From Candidatus Collierbacteria bacterium CG_4_9_14_3_um_filter_43_16 (GTDB lineage Bacteria > Patescibacteriota > Microgenomatia > UBA1400 > MFAQ01): a stretch of 7,638 bases of DNA. The position numbers were made by a program, and so were the translations under genes. Shown piece by piece: positions 1 through 4,782 of this stretch. The stretch is taken from NCBI GenBank assembly GCA_002789895.1, contig PFUC01000036.1, positions 2,714 through 10,351 on the forward strand, in the 5' to 3' direction. A model generated the notes under the pieces. It had not been told where the DNA came from, did not search any database, and saw only the letters and a program-made list of their open reading frames with translations. The number at the start of each line of letters is the position of its first letter. Positions within the stretch are counted from its first letter, which is position 1.

Positions 1-1
1 T

Positions 2-763
2 AAAACCGAGGACACGGTACGAGCCTGGACAAAAAAACTGTTTCATGAAAACGGAACCAAGAATTTCAAAGTTCCAAGGGGAGTATACGAGTGGTTCTTG
101 GAGGTGGTATTCTGTGCTTATGGGAAGGCAGAAACCGATCTGATCAAGAGAATGATTTTGGTGAAAATTATCCACACACGGGAGGTGGTGATGGCTGGGA
201 TCGATATCACCTCTTTTGAAAAAGGACTTGACTGGAACGACTATCAGGTGGGGACGGTGTGTCTACTACATGACATTGGGCGGTTTGATCAAGCGTTACT
301 TGGAAGTTTTTCAGACATAAAGACTGGTTTTGACCATGCCTTGATGGGCTCGGAAATGGTCAAAAATCATGAGTTTATGGAGTTTGAAGTCGTGGGGATA
401 AATAAGAAGAGTGTTGTTGAGTCAGTAAGACATCATAGCGCTTTTTCTTACCAAGGAGATGATGTTTATGCAAAATTGACTAGGGATGCAGACAAACTGG
501 CACTTCTTCGCACAATGCCTGAGATTTTGGCGGTAAAAGTTGAGGAATACTCAAACAATGGGGTAACTGAGGAGGCACTGCGGGCGTATAAAGCCGGAAC
601 TATGGTACGAAATGAAGATATAAATACAAAAGCAGATTTATTATTGGCTTGGCTTGGATGGGAGAGCGATTTTAATTTTTCAAAGACGGAAAGCTGTTTT
701 GTAAGTGAGGGCATAAAAGAATGGATGATGGGAGAGGTGGCGCTTCTTGGTGTTATGGTTTAG
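2..763 (+). CDS. HD-domain phosphohydrolase, 5'-partial
   Basis: Predicted cytosolic metal-dependent phosphohydrolase of the HD superfamily; substrate unknown. Counting from the codon at position 2, the metal-ligand pattern is visible in order: H58 (IIHTRE), H90-D91 (LLHDIGRF), H112 (FDHALMG), H144-H145 (VRHHS) and D162/D164 (TRDADKLAL). This matches the H...HD...D signature and gives one domain of about 200 residues. The frame stays open to the window edge, and the codons before the TTG at 98 read as ordinary protein (for example LFHENGTKNFKVPRGVYEW). I therefore treat the gene as entering from the left rather than starting at TTG 98. No signal peptide or membrane segment is visible. It ends TAG at 761-763 and overlaps the convergent MBL-fold gene by 11 bp. 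HD proteins cleave nucleotides, (p)ppGpp or cyclic dinucleotides, and nothing here decides which. Family confidence is high; function is open. Confidence 0.82.
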   Translation, partial: KTEDTVRAWTKKLFHENGTKNFKVPRGVYEWFLEVVFCAYGKAETDLIKRMILVKIIHTREVVMAGIDITSFEKGLDWNDYQVGTVCLLHDIGRFDQALLGSFSDIKTGFDHALMGSEMVKNHEFMEFEVVGINKKSVVESVRHHSAFSYQGDDVYAKLTRDADKLALLRTMPEILAVKVEEYSNNGVTEEALRAYKAGTMVRNEDINTKADLLLAWLGWESDFNFSKTESCFVSEGIKEWMMGEVALLGVMV

Positions 764-1415
764 TAGTACCCAAGCGTTTTAAGATCGGAAAGGAAACGGG
801 AGTATTTTCGTGACCTGGATAGATGAGAGGAGAAGTAGTTTGTTCAAGGTTGATGGTTTTTAGTTTGGAGAGAGATTGATGGAGGTCGGAAGTAGAAGAG
901 TAAGTGTGGTTTGTGCTGCCAACCCCGTTGGCGAATAGAGTGTCGCCGGTGAAGATGACCTTATCAGTTTTTGGTTCATTGTTATTGGTTGGGGAGAGGA
1001 GACAGATTGATCCAGGAGTGTGGCCGGGGGTGTGGAGGACTTTCAGATTGGATTGGCCAAACGTAATTACCTCGTTGTTGACGAGGAAGTGATCAATCGG
1101 AGGGAGCTTGGGGATGGCTATGCTGGAGAAGCGGGCAGCCGAGAGATGAGCTTTTTCATAGAGGAAGAGATCTTGCCGGTGAAGATAAATAGGAGGGTTG
1201 AAGTTTAATTTTAATTCTAGGGCGGCAAGACAATGGTCATAATGACCATGGGTTAGAACGATGGCCATTGGAACCAGTTTATTTTCTAAAATGGTGGTGC
1301 TGATAAAGTCGCCCTCTTCACCGGGGTCAATAATGATGGCTTGCTTGGTTTGCTCATCTGAAACCAGATAGCAGTTGGTGGACATCTGTCCGACAATGAG
1401 AGGGGTGATTTTCAT
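753..1415 (-). CDS. MBL-fold metallo-hydrolase (glyoxalase II-like)
   Basis: A 220-residue metallo-beta-lactamase-fold hydrolase with a full dinuclear metal site: H56, H58, D60 and H61 (THGHYDH), H132 (TPGHTPGS), D158 (FTGDTLF) and H202 (YPGHEN). Length and motif order match the short glyoxalase II-like or YcbL-like group, whose known members hydrolyse thioesters such as S-lactoylglutathione. The longer C-terminal substrate domain of true glyoxalase II is absent, so the substrate is not predictable. The protein looks cytosolic, with no signal peptide. The start at ATG 1415 begins MKITPLIVGQ, the usual N-terminal strand of the family. No properly spaced Shine-Dalgarno precedes it (an AGG directly abuts the ATG), which fits leaderless translation. 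It is transcribed divergently from the DUF4349 gene and its stop overlaps the HD-domain gene. It is probably a single-gene unit. Confidence 0.9.
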   Translation of the reverse strand: MKITPLIVGQMSTNCYLVSDEQTKQAIIIDPGEEGDFISTTILENKLVPMAIVLTHGHYDHCLAALELKLNFNPPIYLHRQDLFLYEKAHLSAARFSSIAIPKLPPIDHFLVNNEVITFGQSNLKVLHTPGHTPGSICLLSPTNNNEPKTDKVIFTGDTLFANGVGSTNHTYSSTSDLHQSLSKLKTINLEQTTSPLIYPGHENTPVSFPILKRLGTTKP

Positions 1416-1446
1416 CCTGATCTATTATCTATGATAAAGTAGATTT
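1416..1446. promoter_or_regulatory. Very short divergent promoter region with abutting -10-like boxes
   Basis: Only 31 bp separate two divergent start codons. The plus strand carries TATGAT at 1430-1435, about 11 bp before ATG 1447. The minus strand carries GATAAT (complement of 1424-1429), about 8 bp before the start at 1415. The boxes touch back to back, and predicted transcription starts fall at or next to both start codons, consistent with leaderless mRNAs. Any -35 boxes must lie inside the opposite gene, and I see no good match to TTGACA there. This is inference from spacing and box similarity only. Confidence 0.35.
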
Positions 1447-2340
1447 ATGAATGTATTCTCTTGGATAAGAAGCAATTGGTTGATAATAATTCTAGGAATA
1501 GTAATAATCGTTCTTTTGGGAAAAGAGACATCGCCTTTGGTTAAACTTCGTAGTCAAAGCATGGAGAATGCGGGAATTTCTTTGAGCTATCCCTCTGGCG
1601 ATGTGGCGATATCGAATGGAAAATATGGTGGAGTCGTTCGAAAAGTGCCACCTGCAGAGTCAAGCCAAAGAATGGTAATTCAGGATACAAATATGTCGAT
1701 GCTGGTTAAGGATGTTTCAGAATCGATAAAGGGGATAGAGAAAATTGCGATAGATATGAGTGGATTTATGGTAGATAGGTCTTTGACTAAGCCGGAAGGT
1801 GCCGCCAGCGGGCATATTTCTCTAAGAGTGCCTACTGAAAAAAGGGAAGACGCTTTAGATAAAATCAGAACAATTGGAGTTCGAGTGGTCTCCGAAAATG
1901 TGTTTGGAAATGATGTAACGGATCAATATGTGGATGCTGAAGCGAGAATCGCTAATCTGGTAAAGATAAAGGCAAAGATGGAGGTGATTTTGGATCAGGC
2001 TGTGAAGGTGCAGGATCTGATGGAGGTTCAAATGCAGATAAACAACATTCAGGAGCAGATTGATGGCTTAAAAGGTCAACAAAAGTATCTGGAACAAACA
2101 GCGAAACTGACCAGAATTTCTGTGAGTCTGTCAACCGATGAACTGGCTTTGCCTTACGCTCCAGACAGTGCGTGGCGACCGATGGTGGTGTTTAAAGCGG
2201 CCGTCAGATCGATGATTGGTGCTATGAGATCAGTAGCCGATGTAATTATTTGGATGGTAGTTTACTTGCCAATAGTAATAATTATTCTGGGATTGGCCTT
2301 AATGGGGAGATTCGTTTATCGGAAGCTCAGCATTCGGTGA
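1447..2340 (+). CDS. DUF4349 domain membrane protein
   Basis: A 297-residue protein anchored at both ends. A hydrophobic segment at about residues 11-25 (WLIIILGIVIIVLLG) would place the middle outside the membrane, and a second segment lies at about 263-290 before a basic tail (YRKLSIR). The middle matches DUF4349 in my recognition: a V-x-D-V strand near residue 85, the GHISLRVPTEKREDALDKI stretch, the GNDVTDQYVDAEARIANL motif, then a long amphipathic helix at about 160-220 likely to form a coiled coil, and a final SVSLSTDE strand. Family members are extracytoplasmic or periplasmic-facing proteins of unknown function, often lipoproteins in other bacteria; here a membrane helix replaces the lipobox. 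It starts at ATG 1447 with no Shine-Dalgarno. The HAD phosphatase gene begins 18 bp after its TGA, so the two are probably cotranscribed. The domain call is strong and the role unknown. Confidence 0.85.
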   Translation: MNVFSWIRSNWLIIILGIVIIVLLGKETSPLVKLRSQSMENAGISLSYPSGDVAISNGKYGGVVRKVPPAESSQRMVIQDTNMSMLVKDVSESIKGIEKIAIDMSGFMVDRSLTKPEGAASGHISLRVPTEKREDALDKIRTIGVRVVSENVFGNDVTDQYVDAEARIANLVKIKAKMEVILDQAVKVQDLMEVQMQINNIQEQIDGLKGQQKYLEQTAKLTRISVSLSTDELALPYAPDSAWRPMVVFKAAVRSMIGAMRSVADVIIWMVVYLPIVIIILGLALMGRFVYRKLSIR

Positions 2341-2358
2341 TTCCAGTAGAATGTAAAC

Positions 2359-2994
2359 ATGAAGTATAAATATTTTCTTTTTGATTGGGATGGGAGTTTG
2401 GCCGATACTCTGCCGATTTTGTTTTCCGGGTTTAAAAAGATTTTTGCGAATTATGATATCCAGGTAACAAATAAGGTAATAGGTAAGGAAGTGATTGGAG
2501 ATTGGGGAGGGCCGGAAAGATTGGGGATAAGTGACAGCGAGAAGTTTTTTGCGGAGCTGGAGACAGAAGTGCTGGACAAACTCAACACTGTAAAACTGAA
2601 TCAGGGTGTGTTTGAGCTACTCAGCCAAATAAAACAAAACGGGGGGAAAATCGGGGTGGTGACAGCCTCTCGAAAAAGATGGGTCAAGGGATCTCTAAGG
2701 AAAAATGGCCTGCGTGAGTTGGTAGATGTTTTTTTGGGAAAAGAAGATGTGGAGTACGTAAAGCCTGACCCGGAAGGGGTTTTGAAAGCATTAGAAATAA
2801 TGAGAGGAAAACCAGAAGAAGCGATTATGATAGGAGATAACGAAAAAGATATTATGGCGGGAAGAAGGGCGGGAGTGGATACCGGAATATATTTTCCTAG
2901 CAGATATGAAGAATATTACGTTAGAGATAAACAACTTTGTTTGGGAGCAAACTACGTAATTCAAGACTTCGGAGAGATGGAAAAATTTTTATGA
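2359..2994 (+). CDS. HAD-family hydrolase (phosphoglycolate phosphatase-like)
   Basis: A 211-residue cytosolic phosphatase of haloacid dehalogenase subfamily IA. All four motifs are present: motif I FDWDGSLADT with nucleophile D9 and acid/base D11, motif II GVVTAS with T102 or S104, motif III K135 in VKPDPEG, and motif IV IGDNEKDIMAGRRAGV with D160 and D164 for magnesium. A helical cap lies between motifs I and II at about residues 17-90, as in phosphoglycolate phosphatase and beta-phosphoglucomutase relatives. Members hydrolyse small phosphate esters, and the actual substrate cannot be told from sequence. ATG 2359 directly precedes the canonical first strand (YKYFLFDWDG), so the start is firm although no Shine-Dalgarno is visible. 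Its position 18 bp after the DUF4349 stop suggests cotranscription or coupling. It ends TGA at 2992-2994, against a terminator that serves the opposite gene. Confidence 0.88.
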   Translation: MKYKYFLFDWDGSLADTLPILFSGFKKIFANYDIQVTNKVIGKEVIGDWGGPERLGISDSEKFFAELETEVLDKLNTVKLNQGVFELLSQIKQNGGKIGVVTASRKRWVKGSLRKNGLRELVDVFLGKEDVEYVKPDPEGVLKALEIMRGKPEEAIMIGDNEKDIMAGRRAGVDTGIYFPSRYEEYYVRDKQLCLGANYVIQDFGEMEKFL

Positions 2995-3016
2995 AAAACC
3001 CCGCGACTGGGCGGGG
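2994..3016 (-). terminator. Intrinsic terminator for the minus-strand 93-residue ORF
   Basis: A 6-bp GC-only stem (2999-3004 with 3011-3016, loop 3005-3010) is followed on the minus strand by a run of five T (complement of 2994-2998). It sits 8 bp past the stop of the minus-strand gene at 3024. On the plus strand no T-run follows, so it is directional and would terminate the HAD operon poorly. Confidence 0.75.
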
Positions 3017-3023
3017 TAGAGAA

Positions 3024-3305
3024 CTAATTGGGGACGATTTGTAAACACACATTTTTAGTTACGGACACCAGCCCATTTAGTTCGAGAGCTTGGATGAGCC
3101 GAAACAGTTGCCAGCCTTCGAAGTGTAAAGATGAAATCAGCAACAGTTCACCGAGCAACTGTCCGGATCTGACGAAGCCATATTGTTTATCCTTCGCGTC
3201 CAGCTGTTCACACCAAGAGCCGAAAGTGCTAATGGCGTGCTCCAAATCTTTTTCGGTGGAGAACAAAATCGATAGTGTCAGACGATAGATAACTTTTTCA
3301 GCCAT
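3024..3305 (-). CDS. Hypothetical protein, 93 residues
   Basis: I do not recognise the family. The product is a small, probably cytosolic alpha/beta protein with no signal peptide, membrane helix or cysteine metal motif; it opens MAEKVIYRLTLSILF and contains a leucine-rich middle (GQLLGELLLISSL). The minus-strand reading is preferred over a plus-strand ORF at the same place for two reasons. A strong Shine-Dalgarno, GGAGG, lies four bases before ATG 3305, and a T-tailed terminator on the minus strand follows its stop. It is divergent from the SIMPL-domain gene across 88 bp and convergent with the HAD gene, so it is a monocistronic unit. A fold such as a small ferredoxin-like regulator is possible from the strand-helix pattern, but that is speculation. 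Confidence 0.65.
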   Translation of the reverse strand: MAEKVIYRLTLSILFSTEKDLEHAISTFGSWCEQLDAKDKQYGFVRSGQLLGELLLISSLHFEGWQLFRLIQALELNGLVSVTKNVCLQIVPN

Positions 3306-3358
3306 GAATCCTCCAAGTTTTAAGGTTCTTTGAAGGTATTTTACTCCTTGTAGGTAAT

Positions 3359-3387
3359 TTGACTAGTAAACACCAAATTGTTAAAGT
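3359..3387 (+). promoter_or_regulatory. Candidate promoter for the SIMPL-domain gene
   Basis: TTGACT at 3359-3364 matches the -35 consensus in five of six bases. With a 17-bp spacer it meets TAAAGT at 3382-3387, a moderate -10. The predicted transcription start is close to ATG 3394, and no Shine-Dalgarno precedes that ATG, so the mRNA would be leaderless. The box call is by eye. Confidence 0.4.
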
Positions 3388-3393
3388 TAAAAT

Positions 3394-4161
3394 ATGAATA
3401 AAAGCGAACTGGATGCCTTTATAAGGTGGATTCTGGGTGGCCTCATGGTACTTGGAGCTCTGTACTTCTTCCCATGGGGGGACATTACTTGGGGGAGAGT
3501 GATTATGAAAAGTGAGGCAGTGGTAACTGTAACGGGGTATGCAGAGTCTGATGAAAAAAATCAAATTGCAGAGTTTTCGGCTGGAGTAAACGCAATTAAT
3601 GACAATAAAGAGACGGCAATTAACGAGGTCAATACCAAGATGGCGGCTTTGATCAAAGCGGTTAAGGCTTCTGGTGTAGCTGACGCCGATATTCAAACAG
3701 AGCAGGTAAACGTTTATCAGATGCAGGAAAGGGTCGAGACTACGATTTACCCTCCTCAGCCCGGTAAAGTAGTGATGGGTCAGTGGAGTGCGAGCAACTC
3801 AACAGGAATCACTTTGAGAGATGTTTCAAAAGCCGGACAGCTAACAGACCTGCTGAATGCCAGTGAAGCCACGAATATCTATGGCCCGAATTTCCAATTG
3901 GATACAAGTAAACAAGCTGATGACAAGTTGATAGGTTTGGCGGTGGCTGATGCGAGAAAGAAGGCGGAGGTTATGGCCGCGGCCAGTGGAGCTAAGTTGG
4001 GGCGGGTGATATCGATAAATGAGAGTGGTCAAGCATCTTCAGTTTATCCACTGATGTACAGAGCTGAGTCAGCAAAGTCTGATTTGAGCGTACCTGCTCC
4101 GGTTGAAATAGGCACAACCAAGATAAGTAAAACTGTTACGGTGGTCTGGAGCTTGAGGTAG
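3394..4161 (+). CDS. SIMPL-domain (DUF541) membrane-anchored protein
   Basis: A 255-residue protein with one N-terminal membrane helix at about residues 9-27 (FIRWILGGLMVLGALYFF) and no lipobox or clear signal-peptidase site. It is probably tethered with the rest facing outward. The SIMPL/DUF541 domain runs from about residue 42 (VVTVTGYAESD) to the end. It shows the usual opening strand, the helix with NEVNTKMAALIKAVKASGV, the DIQTEQVNVYQ strand, and the late AVADARKKAEVMAAASGAKLG helix followed by the final ISKTVTVVWSL strand. Members include E. coli YggE and BP26, and the family is linked to oxidative-stress or envelope roles without a defined biochemical activity. The start at ATG 3394 keeps the membrane helix; a later ATG (3505) would lose it. 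A small SD-led ORF begins 30 bp after its stop. Confidence 0.9.
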   Translation: MNKSELDAFIRWILGGLMVLGALYFFPWGDITWGRVIMKSEAVVTVTGYAESDEKNQIAEFSAGVNAINDNKETAINEVNTKMAALIKAVKASGVADADIQTEQVNVYQMQERVETTIYPPQPGKVVMGQWSASNSTGITLRDVSKAGQLTDLLNASEATNIYGPNFQLDTSKQADDKLIGLAVADARKKAEVMAAASGAKLGRVISINESGQASSVYPLMYRAESAKSDLSVPAPVEIGTTKISKTVTVVWSLR

Positions 4162-4191
4162 AATAGGGGCATCTCAGCTTGGAGGTGTAAA

Positions 4192-4422
4192 TTGAAAATA
4201 ACAGGTAAGGTTGTGGCTATGGAGGCTGGTCCCGAGTTGGAGCCGGCGGTGAATGGCTTTATTCTTCGTTTTGCCTACCACAGTCCAAGGATGCTACGGG
4301 CAGACTGCCAGTTTCTGCTGGAACAGATTAAGCAGGGGACGAGTTTCTTAATGATCACCACCACGTGTCTTAACCCCCTTGTAAGAGGGGGTTTTTGTTG
4401 GTATAATTGCGCTTGTCCTTAG
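4192..4422 (+). CDS. Small ORF with TTG start, terminator inside its 3' end
   Basis: A 76-codon ORF of unrecognised family. Its start is TTG 4192, supported by a near-perfect Shine-Dalgarno (GGAGGT at 4181-4186) and sensible spacing; the first ATG in frame is codon 10. It lies 30 bp after the SIMPL-domain stop and is likely cotranscribed with it. Residues 1-50 look like real protein (RADCQFLLEQIKQGTSF). The last 18 or so codons pass through an intrinsic terminator and the next promoter and look like non-coding translation. There are two readings. Either the natural message ends in the terminator near codon 67 without a stop codon, or one G is missing from the GGGG run at 4335-4338. With one more G the protein would end EFLNDHHHVS and stop at TAA 4371-4373, right at the foot of the terminator, giving 60 residues. 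The second reading would make this a frameshift or a sequencing error. Confidence 0.5.
   Translation: MKITGKVVAMEAGPELEPAVNGFILRFAYHSPRMLRADCQFLLEQIKQGTSFLMITTTCLNPLVRGGFCWYNCACP
4372..4396 (+). terminator. Intrinsic terminator overlapping the small ORF
   Basis: An 8-bp stem (4372-4379 with 4386-4393), containing five consecutive C-G pairs and a 6-base loop TGTAAG, runs into five T at 4392-4396. This is a standard Rho-independent terminator for the SIMPL/small-ORF transcript. Its loop overlaps the -35 box of the following promoter. Confidence 0.8.
4379..4407 (+). promoter_or_regulatory. Strong sigma-70-type promoter ahead of tRNA-Ala/23S
   Basis: TTGTAA at 4379-4384 and a perfect TATAAT at 4402-4407 are separated by exactly 17 bp. 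Transcription should start near 4414. It is the best promoter match in the window and the only good one upstream of tRNA-Ala, so I infer it drives the tRNA-23S unit. A terminator-like hairpin lies between (4498-4519). Confidence 0.65.
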
Positions 4423-4519
4423 CAGACAATATGAACATAAACTACAAAGAAAGTCTTAAATCCCCCTAGGTTTTTTGGCGCTTTGGTTTATATAAAAGTC
4501 CGCTATGGCGGACCTTTTT
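4414..4519 (+). other. Possible short leader or independent small RNA
   Basis: The stretch runs from the inferred start of the 4379-4407 promoter to a T-tailed hairpin, about 106 nt. It holds a 12-codon ORF, ATG 4431 to TAG 4467-4469 (MNINYKESLKSP), with no Shine-Dalgarno, and a CCCCC run at 4462-4466. I recognise no known RNA family. It may be the leader of the rRNA transcript, an attenuator, or an independent small RNA. Confidence 0.3.
4498..4519 (+). terminator. Terminator-like hairpin upstream of tRNA-Ala
   Basis: A perfect 6-bp stem GTCCGC/GCGGAC (4498-4503 with 4508-4513) with loop TATG is followed by C, five T, CG and five more T. It lies between the only clear promoter and tRNA-Ala, so full-length rRNA synthesis would need readthrough or antitermination. 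A boxA-like TTTTTTAAAACAA stretch follows at 4534-4546; that resemblance is loose. Confidence 0.6.
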
Positions 4520-4560
4520 CGTTTTTGGGCACATTTTTTAAAACAAACCGTGAGATGCCA

Positions 4561-4634
4561 GGGCCCATGGCGCAGTTGGCTAGCGCGCCTCATTTGCAAT
4601 GAGGAGGTCATGGGTTCGAATCCCATTGGGTCCA
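4561..4634 (+). tRNA. tRNA-Ala (anticodon TGC)
   Basis: The full cloverleaf can be read. The acceptor stem is 4561-4567 with 4627-4633 (one G-T pair), the D stem GCGC/GCGC is at 4570-4573 and 4583-4586, the anticodon stem is CCTCA/TGAGG with loop TTTGCAA, and the T stem ATGGG/CCCAT has loop TTCGAAT. The anticodon TGC at 4595-4597 decodes alanine. The discriminator base is A4634. The 3' CCA is not encoded and must be added by the CCA-adding enzyme. A tRNA-Ala directly ahead of 23S is the usual bacterial rRNA spacer arrangement, but no 16S gene precedes it here. Confidence 0.96.
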
Positions 4635-4782
4635 CAAACTTGATCTGGTGATTGACTCTAAGAATTAATACCTTTAGAATCAACCACGAGCTCAAGGAGC
4701 TCAAAGTTGTTCCTTGAAAAGTGAATAGATTATGCAAGTAGATCGCACGAATTCAAATTCAAATTTGAAGCAAAAAATTATT
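4635..4782 (+). other. tRNA-Ala to 23S transcribed spacer
   Basis: A 148-nt spacer without genes. It holds a hairpin with nine of ten pairs (4652-4661 with 4674-4683), a second hairpin made of two GAGCTC copies around AAG (4688-4702), and the sequence TTGTTCCTTGAAAA at 4707-4720. That last sequence resembles the conserved boxA-like segment found before 23S in many bacteria. A 12-bp perfect palindrome, TTCAAATTTGAA, lies at 4758-4769 near the 23S start. These fit roles in antitermination and processing of precursor rRNA; no direct evidence is available. Confidence 0.6.

Noticed and set aside
98..100. TTG at 98 as the start of the HD-domain gene
   Set aside because: The frame is open and protein-like to the window edge and there is no well-placed Shine-Dalgarno for this TTG. 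A true start upstream is more likely.
904..1208. Plus-strand ORFs inside the MBL-fold gene
   Set aside because: They are shadows of a gene with a complete metal-binding site on the minus strand.
3028..3288. Plus-strand ORF of 86 codons opposite the 93-residue gene
   Set aside because: It has no Shine-Dalgarno and a poor composition. The minus-strand ORF has an SD and a correctly oriented terminator.
3298..3696. Minus-strand ORF of 132 codons opposite the SIMPL-domain gene
   Set aside because: It is a shadow of a well-recognised domain on the plus strand, and it overlaps the start region of the 93-residue gene.
4475..4496. TTGGCG and TATAAA as a second promoter before tRNA-Ala
   Set aside because: The spacing is only 10 bp, too short for a sigma-70 promoter, and its start would fall at or inside the following hairpin.
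4456..4737. Minus-strand ORF of 93 codons across tRNA-Ala, containing MGFEPMTSSLQ
   Set aside because: It is the antisense translation of the tRNA-Ala gene and its flanks, a common false gene call. The cloverleaf on the plus strand is complete.
4758..4769. Palindrome TTCAAATTTGAA as an operator site
   Set aside because: It lies within a transcribed rRNA spacer and is AT-rich, so a processing or chance structure is more likely. No matching copy was seen elsewhere.
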